64,000 nt of DNA from Nannochloropsis salina CCMP1776 (taxonomy: Eukaryota; Sar; Eustigmatophyceae; Eustigmatales; Monodopsidaceae): positions 978,230 through 1,042,229 of the forward strand of contig SDOX01000021.1 of the NCBI GenBank assembly GCA_004565275.1, written 5' to 3'. Shown piece after piece: positions 41,416 to 51,298 of this stretch (position 1 is its first letter; every line of letters begins with the position of its first letter). The position numbers and the translations under genes were made by a program. The notes under the pieces were generated by a model. That model made no database searches. It saw nothing but the letters and a program-made list of their open reading frames with translations, and had not been told where the DNA came from.

Positions 41416-44283
41416 CTATTTGCCACGATAATTGACAATCATCCTCAATTCCGCCGAAGAGCGTGGAATCCAGTATCGAGTCTTGATACCCATGCCTTTG
41501 CTTTTCAAGAGACGGTGGTCGAGCAATTCGTCGAAGAGCTGTCGCAGATTTCCATGGCTGCGTGAGATCATTTTAGCCGCGCACTGCTCGGCTAATTCTT
41601 CGAATGTTATTCCCCCTTCGCTGGCTGCGGCTCCTGCAGCTCCCCCGTCCATCTCGCCGCTTGCACGCCCATCACCAAGCTGCCCTCGCCCTCCCCTACC
41701 AGACGCCTCCTTGCGTCTTCGCTTGACATCTACGCGACTTTGGGCCTCTTTCTCATATCCCTCCTCCAATTGCCGTGTGGCCAATAATTGGAGGAGTTCA
41801 AGATGTCGTCTTGTCACGCATTGCAAGAGGTATTTGAGACCTTCGCCCGCCGACACCAATGACAGGGCTCCGCGATGCTCCCGCGTGTGGTCTGCGAGCT
41901 CCGTCATATACGGCGCCAGTGTCGTTACGTCGTGCCAGACTAGACTCAGGGCCTCCAGGTGCTGGGTCGAAAACAACAAGGGTGCGTTCAGATGGTCCAC
42001 CGAGGCGACGAAATGCACGTCGGGCCGACTCACCAGCTCCACGAGCGTTTCGACCATGACGCTCCCGGACTTGTGCGGCCACATGCTCCGGCAGTCCAAG
42101 TTGTGGATGACGAAGAACAAGGGTACTTCCGGGTTGCCTTGCTGGTGCTGTGCTGACCGCAACGTACACGCGCGGGCTGGCACTTTGTTCCGACCGTTAG
42201 GGAGTGAGGCCCTAGATCCCGTCCTTTCCGGCCCCCCAGCTGCATCGGGCAAGGCTGTGGTGGAAGGCAAATGCGAACCATCCAGCGTGTCAGCCGTTCC
42301 ATTCTCCGCCATTGCCATCGCCCATGAGGCCTCCACGCCGGCCCATCCCCCCGAACTGACATCCTCCACGCCCCGGGCAGGACCGTGCCCAAGCTCAGCG
42401 GCCAACTCTGACAATCTGCTCGCCCGGCCCGACCGCGGGTCCATACCATCCACCACCACCACGGTACCTTCCTTTCGAAGCTGTTCTGCGAAGCGCCCAA
42501 GCACTGCACGCTTCGAGCCCACACCGTACAAGAGCAAATTGAAACCAGCGAGCAAGTCGTCCACCCACGCAGGGAAGAGTAGGTCGTACCGGCCCTCCAA
42601 GGTCTTCTGCTCGTCCACGTGTGAAGACACCAGCGAGCTGACGATCGAGCGAACCTCTTGCACTGTAGGTATTTCTAAATTTCGCGCGTGGTTTAGGAGT
42701 GCCACGGGGGCCTCCAAACCCGCCTGCCCCCTACTCCCCGGCATACGTTTCTTGAAAAAGCGCTCAGAGCCCAAGCAAGTCTGGACAAAGGCCGCCCCTT
42801 CCGCCGAAGACGCCGCAGCCGCCGCTGGTCTTGGCCGCATCCGTTTGGCTGTGGCCCGAGCGCGTGCAGGACAAGCAGGAACGGCCGCCGCCTTGGCCTT
42901 GCGCGCCGGAGGGACCGAGGGATGCCTCCCTGCCTTGGTTGAGTCCGCGCCCGTGTCGGAGCTTCGCACACTGGCACTTTTCTTGGCTTTCGGCCGAGCG
43001 GCGGGGACGGTCGAATGAGGAGCTGGTTCCGCCTCAGCCGTCGAGCGGCCCTTCCCATCCTCTTCAACCACGGGCCTGTCCGGTCGGATGGCAGGGGGCG
43101 CAGGCATCCTCCTCGCCATGGCCTCCCGGATCTTGTCGCAGAATCCCGCTGCTTTGACTTCGTGCAGGTGATCTAATATCAAATTTCGCCGTTCCAAAAG
43201 CTCTTCCGCGGGCACCACCAGTGTCTCCCCCTCTTCAGGGGTCGCCGCCTTGTCCTGGTCGCGTTTCCGCTTGGGATGGCCGACAGGGTCCAGCAACCAC
43301 TTCAGAAACGCCAACATGGTATCGAAATAGACCAATTCAGCCGCCGTTTTCCCGTACTTAAAATAAAACTTCTGCCGCTGGCCTATCCGCCGGTCGGCAT
43401 GGATCAGTCGCCGGTAAAACTGACTCCAGGCATTCGAGACAATATTGAAATACTCTTCAAGCTCCGAGTCGGCGGCAATGTCTTCCAAACGCACACCCAG
43501 GGCGCTGGGAATAGAATCACCTAAGCAAAGCAATGCTTCTTGAGAATCCTGGTCAGGTTTCGTGGCGCTCTGGGCGGGAGTCCAGGCTTTCGCTCCTCCT
43601 CGACACTGACCGGCTGTCGCGGCGTGAGTTTCCTCTTTCGTGGCTAGCCTGGGGACCGACGCCGATGCGGCTATTATCTTCCACTGCCTTGCTGCCGGTA
43701 CTTTTGTCTCAATGTGGTCCTCGTCAGCAATACGGTGGGTTGTTTTTTGCACGTGCTTGGCAGCATTCGCCGGTTCGCTCCGACCCGTCCAAGACGGGGG
43801 ATCGCTCGCTTCGGCCTCCCGCTTGGCTTTCTGGAGTTCAATGGCCGCGGGGGTGAGAATATGGCCTTGCGATTCGTAGAAAAAGTCTAGGAAGTTAAGG
43901 AACAACTCCAAATGACTGCGCATGTACTCGTACAGGCCTCGAAGATCGAGTGGCTTCCTGCCCCCAAGGCCTGAACCAGTTTCCTCGCGAGGTACCAGCT
44001 TTCCGTTCAGCTCTTTCCATCCTTGGTGGGCTAAAAGCCACAGTCGTAGATTTTGGAGTTCGCCTCGTATTCGACTTCGTAGAGCGTCCGCCGCTGCAGT
44101 CGTTAAAAAAAAGTTTGGGAAACTTTGTTGCGATAGCTGCCGCGGCTGCTCTGGATGCTGTTGCTGCGGATGCTGCAGTCGGCCCCTTTTCTCTTGCTCA
44201 CCACACGACGCATCAGGCTCCTCATCTTCATCAGCAGCCTCCGGCATCCCTCCGTGCCTTGTGAAGGGGTAAAAAAATTCCAT
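41416..44283 (-). CDS. ORC2: Origin recognition complex subunit 2, with a long unrecognised N-terminal half
   Basis: Single exon, 955 aa. Residues about 540-950 match ORC2: TLEGRYDLLFPAWVDDLLAG, FNLLLYGVGSKRAVLGRFAE, VVVVDGMDP, FFVIHNLDCRSMWPHKS, VHFVASVDHLNAPLLFSTQH, LSLVWHDVTTLAPYMTEL, then the winged-helix end (MISRSHGNLRQLFDELLDHR). ORC2 is an AAA+-like subunit of the complex that marks replication origins and loads MCM. Residues 1-540 are not typical. Two helical, ordered-looking blocks (55-150, for example RGELQNLRLWLLAHQGWKEL; and 265-335, for example SNAWSQFYRRLIHADRRI) are separated by disordered, Lys/Ala/Pro-rich stretches. I do not recognise them. The start could also be the Met at residue 13. 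A 528-codon antisense frame (41432-43018) is a shadow. Confidence 0.87.
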   Translation of the reverse strand: MEFFYPFTRHGGMPEAADEDEEPDASCGEQEKRGRLQHPQQQHPEQPRQLSQQSFPNFFLTTAAADALRSRIRGELQNLRLWLLAHQGWKELNGKLVPREETGSGLGGRKPLDLRGLYEYMRSHLELFLNFLDFFYESQGHILTPAAIELQKAKREAEASDPPSWTGRSEPANAAKHVQKTTHRIADEDHIETKVPAARQWKIIAASASVPRLATKEETHAATAGQCRGGAKAWTPAQSATKPDQDSQEALLCLGDSIPSALGVRLEDIAADSELEEYFNIVSNAWSQFYRRLIHADRRIGQRQKFYFKYGKTAAELVYFDTMLAFLKWLLDPVGHPKRKRDQDKAATPEEGETLVVPAEELLERRNLILDHLHEVKAAGFCDKIREAMARRMPAPPAIRPDRPVVEEDGKGRSTAEAEPAPHSTVPAARPKAKKSASVRSSDTGADSTKAGRHPSVPPARKAKAAAVPACPARARATAKRMRPRPAAAAASSAEGAAFVQTCLGSERFFKKRMPGSRGQAGLEAPVALLNHARNLEIPTVQEVRSIVSSLVSSHVDEQKTLEGRYDLLFPAWVDDLLAGFNLLLYGVGSKRAVLGRFAEQLRKEGTVVVVDGMDPRSGRASRLSELAAELGHGPARGVEDVSSGGWAGVEASWAMAMAENGTADTLDGSHLPSTTALPDAAGGPERTGSRASLPNGRNKVPARACTLRSAQHQQGNPEVPLFFVIHNLDCRSMWPHKSGSVMVETLVELVSRPDVHFVASVDHLNAPLLFSTQHLEALSLVWHDVTTLAPYMTELADHTREHRGALSLVSAGEGLKYLLQCVTRRHLELLQLLATRQLEEGYEKEAQSRVDVKRRRKEASGRGGRGQLGDGRASGEMDGGAAGAAASEGGITFEELAEQCAAKMISRSHGNLRQLFDELLDHRLLKSKGMGIKTRYWIPRSSAELRMIVNYRGK

Positions 44284-44936
44284 GCGTGCGTGAAAAACTC
44301 GCTACGAGACAGACAGAAAGAAAACACGCGTCCTGCTCGCCCACTTCGCATCGGCGAATCGGATGATAGAGCAGCCCTGAAGGAGAGGGGAGGGAGTGCC
44401 GACCTGCGACAATGGTGCAGTCTGTGTGCCATAAGGCTTCCATGCAGACATAGAGTACTCTTGTGTCTTGAGCGTGTTACTTTATCTGTTGTTCAGTCTT
44501 TCCAAACGTGGCCTACCGGGAGGTGAGCGCACGTCGTCGGGGCTGGGGATAGAGATATAGAGATAGCAAATTGCATAAAGTGATGCTCCTTGAGCCCGAA
44601 GAAAGAGAACCTTCTTGATGCCAAGCAGCTTTGACAGCAGTCGTAGAGGAATTGTACGCTACATACCACCAAGGGGTAAATGCCGTGTCAGTTTGGCTTT
44701 GTGATCTGATAAAGAGCTTTCATGGGGAGAGGCTTCGAGCGGTTCGCAAAATGTAGATGGCCTAACACAACACAGAGGTCCCCTGTCCGGTCCCAAAGAA
44801 ATGAAACAAAAGAAATAGAAGCAAACCAATAGCTTCAAGTCGCACGGTCTTCCTGTCGCTGGATGATATAATTTTTTAGGGTCTAGTTCTGGGTTACATG
44901 TACGCCTTATTTACAAGTATGGAAGTTCCCCTCTCT
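44284..44936. other. Spacer between ORC2 start and RagA 3' end
   Basis: About 650 bp with only short frames. It includes a short GATATA-type run near 44550. No gene is seen. Confidence 0.4.
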
Positions 44937-46494
44937 CTACGGCACAAATGCCTCGAAAGCTGCCCGAGCCGCCTTCACATTTATTTGAGTGGTAGTGGTA
45001 TGGATGCGCGAGTCGGAGAGGATGACCATGATGTAGGTGTTACTCGTGAAGAGATCTATGTAGGCCGTGAATGCAGAGTTCCCCACTTCCATGCCGTGAA
45101 ACTGAGCCTGTGTTTTGCCGCAGCTTTCGTGCGCCAACGAAGAAGGATAAAATTCAGCACGCAGTATGCGATGAGTAAAGTGAACAAATAAGCGAAGAGG
45201 ACAAAAATATTCCAAAGGAAAGGGGATGAGTGACGCATTTTAGGTTGTCTGAGGCCAGAGAACGACACGCGTGCCGCACCGAGGCCTCATTTGTCCCACA
45301 ATTCCCGCCTCTATTCGGCCGTTACCTGAGCTTGAATTGCTTGATAATGTTGGAGATCTTCTCGAAGCGATGCACGTCTGAGTGGGCCGCATGTGTGGCG
45401 TGGGCAATGACCAGGAAGGTCGCCCTCTCGAAGAGGACCATCTTGTGTGCGACGGGAAATCCAATTTGAGATGAGATAGGTACCAAAACACACATAGAGC
45501 GTGTGAGAGTGCGGGAGTGTACCTGCGAATGGAGATGCCCCTTCAGGCTGACCTTCAGTCTCGGCCCCGTGTCTGCCCCTCTGCCCGTCTTCTCACCTCA
45601 TTCGCCCCGCAAATCTCGCACAAACTGTTCAGCTGCTCCTCCAGGGCCTTCACGTTGGGCACCAACTGATAGACGATGCCCGACCAGGCCTTGTAGAGCG
45701 TCTCGTCCCAGATGGACGTCTTGAAGAAGGTCACCGCGAAGTTGAAACGAGAGGTCGCTAGTCCCAGGATCATTTTTTGCCGATCCAGAAAGACGCTTTC
45801 TCGGTCTTCCTCCGCCACAAGGTCCATCTTATGGATTAGCACAAAGAGCTTGGCGTCGGGAGAGTACTGGTCGATGGCCTGCGAAAGGGGAGAGGGGCGG
45901 GACGGGCACGGTTATGGAGGAACAAATACTTCGGGACCATAATGAGCGCTTTCCCACATAAAAATCAAATTTGTAAACGAAATCCGGATCACGTCCCTGA
46001 GACATGCAAAACGCAAGCGCCGCAGGCCTTGGCGTGAAGGCGCCTGCCCAAGTACACGGGGCAACTTTGCGCTTTCGGGATGAACTTGCACAAGTGGCCT
46101 TCACACCTCCTCCTGGCCTACCACGGGTATGAGTCTCTCTCTTGTCGCCTCTTGAAGCCCTTCCCCACATTACCTCCAGCACCCCCATGAAGTGACTCAT
46201 ATCCTTTTCAGTGTCCGCGCTCTCGACGTCGAAAACGTAAATGAGGACTTCCACAGAACGAAAAATCAAATCCCGCTGACTGTCGAAATACGACTCGTAG
46301 AATGCATCCTGCCCTCCGCAATCCCACAGGTTGAGAACTAAATTGCCCAGGAAACGGACGTGATGATGTTCCACGTCCAGAGTAGGGGACAGCCGCATCG
46401 TGTCCCGTGCCATGTAGTTCGCAAAGATAAAAGAGCGCATGGATGTCTTGCCAGAACCAGATTTTCCCATCAACAAGACCTTTTTCTTTCCCAT
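44937..46494 (-). CDS. RagA/B (Gtr1) small GTPase
   Basis: Four exons: 46494-46174, 45878-45597, 45441-45326 and 45123-44937 (301 aa, phases agree; the family is about 310 aa). The G1 loop is [20 protein letters not shown], switch I is [21 protein letters not shown]3 is [20 protein letters not shown] and G4 is LIHKMDL. The Rag-specific C-terminal domain follows: [49 protein letters not shown] and [20 protein letters not shown]. RagA forms a heterodimer with RagC/D at the vacuole or lysosome and signals amino-acid supply to TORC1, working with the V-ATPase. No RagC-like gene is in the window. Family motifs are intact. Confidence 0.95.
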
Positions 46495-47881
46495 GCTGGA
46501 AATTTATTCGTGCACGCTAGGGCAAGAAGAGGTAAGGAAGGGGTAAACCGGCGCTTGATCCCTGTGGCTACTGTTAGGGAAAAGGACGTGATGCTGTGCA
46601 TGAGGAACACTATAACCACCTGAAGGCGTGCACGACCCCCTTTCATACTGTGACAAAAATCGCATGAGTTAAGATTGAGCTCCTTCATTCGTGTGGGACC
46701 GTACTCTGCCACTCCCTTCCTCTAACCTCCCCCTCGGCGCCACGATCACCTGTCGCGGTCTTCCCTCCATGTCGTCAGGCTTTCATCCCCCCTCCGGTCG
46801 CGGTATCTACAACCTCTGACATGAATGGAAGGTGGCCTTTAAGGATGTGTAGTCGTGTTCGAGGTGCTATGTCTCTGCCGTATTCCAGTTGTCACATGCA
46901 CGTCAGGAGCATGGAGCGTCAGTATCTTACCCAGACCGTCTTCCCACTTACCCCCTCTTTATTCATTCCTTGACATTCACACAGACGGCGGTGGTAATGA
47001 GGACAATGGGTAGCGTCGTTATGCGTGGTGCTCGCAATGCGCGCAGAGCAAGCCAAGCATGTGGTAGCGGGGGAAGGACACATAACGTGGTAGGCTTTGC
47101 AGGTCCACGCATTACTCTCACGCGAAGAGGGGTAACCATTCCTTCGGCCCGAGCAAGTAGACGTCTACAACGCCAGTATGAATTCGGCATGGCTCTTCGG
47201 CAACAGGCATTACCAGCCTCCGTGGTGATGCTGGATGCGGCCACTGGGGTGGAGACACGCATTGCGGCGCTTTTCATGGGAGGAGGGCTGGACGATGATG
47301 ATGGAACGTGAGTGCTTTCATGTGTTGTGTAAATTCAAACGTGGCAGGGTGAGTGGAGAGGGTGCGTTGTCTGTGGGTTTCTTACCGTCCACGATTTCTC
47401 TTTTTCCTACCTCCTTTCCTCACCCCAGTTGACGTGCCATCTCCTCTTCCTCTTCCTTCTCCATCACCAACCCCTCCGCGCGTGCAGATGATTGCCGGAT
47501 ACCTCTGTCCAGCATCTTGTTGCCTCTTCCACAATATTGTTGACATCTACGAGCTCACGTTGCGTCCGTTAAGCACTGTAGGAGGACGGCAATTATCTGA
47601 AAAACTAGCTAGTTGAGCGAGGGCAGAGGCGCGAAGCTGAGTTCCGTAATGTACATAGAAAGGAGCGAGCCAGGCGGAAGCAAGTCCATGGCACGAATAG
47701 AAGGGTCATGGCACCGCCCTCCTCGAGCAAAGAATACTACAAAAGGAATGGGCGAAGCCTTAAAACTCAAAAACCCATCATCATTTATCCTGAGAGCGAG
47801 TTTATTGTATTCCGCGCTGTCTTTCCTCGCGCCGCATGGCCGTGACAAACATCTTTGCCGGCAACCAATGCTTGCCCATTT
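46495..47881. other. Intergenic region with one tentative small gene
   Basis: About 1.4 kb between RagA and the lipoyl-like gene. Apart from the tentative frame at 46997-47311, there is a possible pyrimidine-tract acceptor (about 47480) followed by a 42-codon frame with no recognisable domain. Confidence 0.35.
46997..47311 (+). CDS. Tentative small basic protein, possible mitochondrial presequence
   Basis: An open frame of 104 codons from an ATG at 46997, which lies just after a CACACAG that could be a splice acceptor. The N-terminus is rich in Arg with no acidic residues (MRTMGSVVMRGARNARRASQ), like a mitochondrial presequence. The C-terminus is acidic (GGGLDDDDGT). The terminal GAACGTGAGT is both a stop codon in this frame and a good splice donor, so the gene may continue. 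No domain is recognised. A similar-length frame exists on the opposite strand, so this could be chance. Confidence 0.3.
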   Translation: MRTMGSVVMRGARNARRASQACGSGGRTHNVVGFAGPRITLTRRGVTIPSARASRRLQRQYEFGMALRQQALPASVVMLDAATGVETRIAALFMGGGLDDDDGT

Positions 47882-49079
47882 CTATTTTTCAACCGGCTCC
47901 CCTTTCCCCTCCTCCCCTGCCTTGCACATGGCCGCCTCCATGTCGTGCACCACCCCCCGCCCCTCCTCCAAGAAGAACTCGAGGTCGAAGTCCTCCTCCC
48001 TCCGAGGACCCTCCCCCTCAAAGCTCGCTTCGAAGACACGCAAAAGCTGTTTGTCTTCGTGCCGGGCCAGGGTTTGAAGCTTCTGCGCAAACTCTGGGGT
48101 GGGGAGGGGGAGAGAAGATCGAAGGGATGGAGCAGTGAGTCACATGAAGGGAACGCCAAGACATGGGGCGCGCAAGAGCCGACGGAGATTATTGCTCGAT
48201 ACCCTTCTCTTTCCCCTCGGACCTTTATCCTTGATTGATCCATTCCGCACAAGCTTGTGCAAGAACTTCAAGAGCGAGACCCCGTCGATCGCCATTTCGC
48301 TTTCCTCCGCCCCCGCACTCTTCTCCGACGCTCCCCCTCCCCCTGCGTGGTAGCGAGGCAAGGAGCTGAAGGCGTCCTTGTACTGCTCCTCGTAGACAAA
48401 CACTGCCAAAGCTTCACCCGCGGGCACTCCTCGCGTCCCTGCCGGAACCACTGTGGATAGGGGGGGAAGAAAGAGCGAGGAAAGAGCGTCTTGGTGCGTT
48501 AGATAGAGCGTGAGACCGCAGTCTAGTCCAAGCAAATAGAGACAAGGCACAAACTCTCGGCTGGCGCGTCGGCCACGCAGAGCAGGAAGGAAAGAAGGGC
48601 GAACAGGAGGCATAGCGCAGACCAAGACCAGGGTACAGGATATCGTCAAATCACCTAACTCCTCCAGCCGTTTACTCACAAATACGGGCCAGGTAGCCTT
48701 TGTCGTCAACCTCCATGCCCACGTTAAATTGGTCCATTTCCACTTCGCAGACCACGTCCCCGTTTTTGATCACGTCGCCCTCCGCTTTCCTCCACCGAGT
48801 GAGGTTGCCTGTTTTGCTTGTCTGACCTATGTCCGGCAAAATTAGTTTAAAATGTGGTGGGTCATGGCTCTGCGTCCCATTGTCACCACTGCCGCCGGCT
48901 GTCGATAGTCGTCGATGCGTCGGAATGAATGCGGTCGAATGCTCTCGTCGAAGTGTGCGGACCAAGGCGGACAAACCACAGCGTCGATAGGGCTGAACTG
49001 GCTTGCAAACCGCGGCACGCACGCAAAAAACACTTTGTAAGGGGTTAAAAAGCCGACGGGTGCCCGCGGAAAGCACCAT
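47882..49079 (-). CDS. Stand-alone lipoyl-domain-like mitochondrial protein lacking the lipoyl lysine
   Basis: Three exons: 49079-48680, 48450-48223 and 48093-47882 (279 aa, phases agree). The first 70 residues are a basic, mitochondrial-type presequence. Residues about 77-155 match the lipoyl domain of 2-oxo acid dehydrogenase E2 proteins: FKLILPDIGQTSKTGNLTRW, AEGDVIKNGDVVCEVEMDQF, VGMEVDDKGYLARI and LVPAGTRGVPAGEALAVFV. The usual ETDKA turn is EMDQF, so the lipoylated Lys is Gln117. No E1/E3-binding domain or E2 catalytic domain follows. The C-terminal 110 residues are acidic and helical (EFAQKLQTLARHEDKQLLRV, DFDLEFFLEEGRGVVHDMEA). It cannot be a normal E2. A structural or E3BP-like role is a guess. 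The C-terminal part is of unknown family. Confidence 0.8.
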
Positions 49080-49642
49080 TAGCCGATAGATTCTGCTTTT
49101 GACCGAATGATACTATGTCGCTATGTTCACTTTGTTCTTACAGTCCTGGTAGGGTGCTTGGAGGGAGTAACGCGTGTCAGAAAAGACAGGCAATATCGCA
49201 GAATCAAGCGCAATCACGCATGTTTCAGTCATGTGATTGCGATAAAGCATCGTCAAGTTTTTTATCTCGACCATCATCTCTGGTGGATGGTGAGTTGCTG
49301 GAACAGAGGCCGGGGCTCACACTTGCAGGGATCTCGACATACGAGGGAGAATCGAGTAGCCCCTACGTGTAAAAATTCGTCACGAAGAGACCTCATGCGG
49401 ATTACACGCTTCTAGGTTACATATTTTTGTTGTACAACGGACCACAAGCATTCTAAAACAGCGGCGGGCGAACATATTTCTTGTGTGAGCATCTATATCA
49501 TCGCCGTATCGACTCGACTCGCTCCATCTCCGCCTTGCTCCTGCCATGACACCTTCATAGTTTGGCCCCAACTCTGTCGTAATGAAAGCATGTCTAAACT
49601 TGGCTTCCGCAAAACACACTTCATTTGTCAGGCACAGTCGCA
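49080..49642. other. Divergent spacer between the lipoyl-like and TraB-like genes
   Basis: About 560 bp with no supported gene. Short frames on both strands lack domains. Confidence 0.4.
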
Positions 49643-51298
49643 ATGATGCCAGGCCCTGGCGGTGTCGGGGGCCGTGCGGGTCGCAGTGATCACATCGCGT
49701 CACGTTTGTCGCGGCTTTCAACTTTTTCGTTTTCCGTGCTGGCAGTGCGGACATGGCCATTCCTCGCCATGCTTGTCTCCCACCTCCAGCCCGCGCAACC
49801 CTTTCAACGTCGTCCACCTCCTCCACCTCCGTCCTCTTCGCCGCCCTCTTTTCCAAGCAAACCACCATTGCCGTTCTCCTCCCGGTTGGCGAACCAGGGC
49901 AACAGCGCCAGCACCCGGTCCTCCTGGCCTTCCTCACAGGTTTCCTCTTCTCCGTGGGAGAGCACAACCTTCCTTTCCACCGCGGATCCGGCGCCGGAGG
50001 ATGACGGTCCCTTTCGCCTCCTCTTCGACCAGGCCACTGACCGCTTTCTTTTTCAGACGGCCGTCGTCGACCTCCAGCAACCGGGACAAGACGGACCTCG
50101 CGTCCGGCTAATTGGCAGCGTGCACATCGCGGAGCCCGCCTATTTCAAGGCGTTGGAGGCATCCTGCGCGGACTGTGACGTGGTCCTGTACGAAATGATT
50201 ACCTCGGAAGGGAACGTGCTGAGGGACGGAAGTGACGCCCGGTGGCCCTGCAAGGAGCAACTGGGCGTGGAGCTTCAAGCCACTGACGCCCTGCGTCGCC
50301 TCGCCTCCTCCCACGGCCTGGAGCCTCAGCTGGACAACATGCATTTCTTCGGCAAGAAGAACTGGTACCTGTCGGACATCGTACGGGAGGAACTCTGCAA
50401 GCTGCAGCGGTTGCGGGGAGAGAGCACTCTGGACGCGCCGGCCAAAGGGCGCTTGGGCCACGTTTTCGAGATGCTGGAGGTCTTCTGGAACGGGTTCACG
50501 TCCCGGGGGAAGGTCCTCCCCAAGTTCCTTTTCTTGCGGCCGGGACAGGCGTTCTCGGCCTTGCCCTTTCGCGTCCTTCGCTTGTGTATGTGGTTGACAC
50601 CCGCGCCGGAGCTGCAGCTGCTCCTGTTGGACTGGGCGCGTCAGTACCCTCCCGCGGGCGGTCTGAGCCGCGTCTTGCGGTCCATGGTAGGGGCGTTGGT
50701 CCAAGGGGACTTTTTGACGCTGCGTCGGCTCGCGTTCGCGCAGATGCTTACCTCGAGTCAAACGGCGCCCTCGCCGGAGGTGCTGGTTCAAGAACGGGAC
50801 TCGAAGGTGGTGCTGGACGTGGAGCAGGCTCTGCGGACCGGCGCCAAGGACGTCGGGGTGCTCTACGGGGGCCTGCATTTGAAAGATATTGAAGCCAAGC
50901 TGCGAGGACATTTAAATTTCACGCGTGTCGAAGGCGGGATGGGAAAAGGGGCGGGGGGCGAAGAGACGCTCAAAAGGGGGAGGGAGGCGCAGGCGGTGCA
51001 ATGGCATACAGCCTGGACGATGCAGGCATTTACCCGGCAACGACAGGCCCTAATGACCGCACTGTGCGTGGCCTTGCCGGCTCTGTACCTGAGTGTGGGA
51101 GGGTTGGATTGGAGTGCCACGTTTGGTGGCCTGGCAAAGGACGTGTCGCAGCATGTGGCAACTGAAGCCACCGCGGCTGAGGCGCCGACAGTTGGATGGC
51201 AAGAAGTAGTGCTCTACATGCTGCGGCACATGTACATTTACTACGGACTTTCTCGCTGGGTAGTCGAGTGGGAGAAACAGTTGTTTGAGATGCGCTGA
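49643..51298 (+). CDS. TraB-like (GumN-type) organelle protein, second copy
   Basis: Single exon. The first in-frame ATG is 49643 (551 aa); an upstream exon cannot be excluded. The N-terminus has a hydrophobic stretch (FSFSVLAVRTWPFLAMLV) before a Pro/Ser-rich region, so organelle import is likely. The core shows RVRLIGSVHIAEPAYFKALE, DVVLYEMI, a His-containing LDNMHFFGKKNWYLSDIVRE, then VLDVEQALRTGAKDVGVLYG and GLHLKDIEAKL. These are the paired GxxH and glutamate motifs of TraB/GumN folds. One or two membrane segments lie near the end (TALCVALPALYLSVGGL; LYMLRHMYIYYGLSRWVVEW). The activity is unknown; some family members are thought to be metalloproteases. It differs clearly from the TraB protein at 12.5-14 kb. 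Confidence 0.72.
   Translation: MMPGPGGVGGRAGRSDHIASRLSRLSTFSFSVLAVRTWPFLAMLVSHLQPAQPFQRRPPPPPPSSSPPSFPSKPPLPFSSRLANQGNSASTRSSWPSSQVSSSPWESTTFLSTADPAPEDDGPFRLLFDQATDRFLFQTAVVDLQQPGQDGPRVRLIGSVHIAEPAYFKALEASCADCDVVLYEMITSEGNVLRDGSDARWPCKEQLGVELQATDALRRLASSHGLEPQLDNMHFFGKKNWYLSDIVREELCKLQRLRGESTLDAPAKGRLGHVFEMLEVFWNGFTSRGKVLPKFLFLRPGQAFSALPFRVLRLCMWLTPAPELQLLLLDWARQYPPAGGLSRVLRSMVGALVQGDFLTLRRLAFAQMLTSSQTAPSPEVLVQERDSKVVLDVEQALRTGAKDVGVLYGGLHLKDIEAKLRGHLNFTRVEGGMGKGAGGEETLKRGREAQAVQWHTAWTMQAFTRQRQALMTALCVALPALYLSVGGLDWSATFGGLAKDVSQHVATEATAAEAPTVGWQEVVLYMLRHMYIYYGLSRWVVEWEKQLFEMR

Noticed and set aside
41432-43018. 528-codon plus-strand open frame opposite ORC2
   Set aside because: It is antisense to a clear ORC2 gene, is Ser/Arg-rich throughout with no domain, and is explained by the GC-rich codon usage of the real gene.
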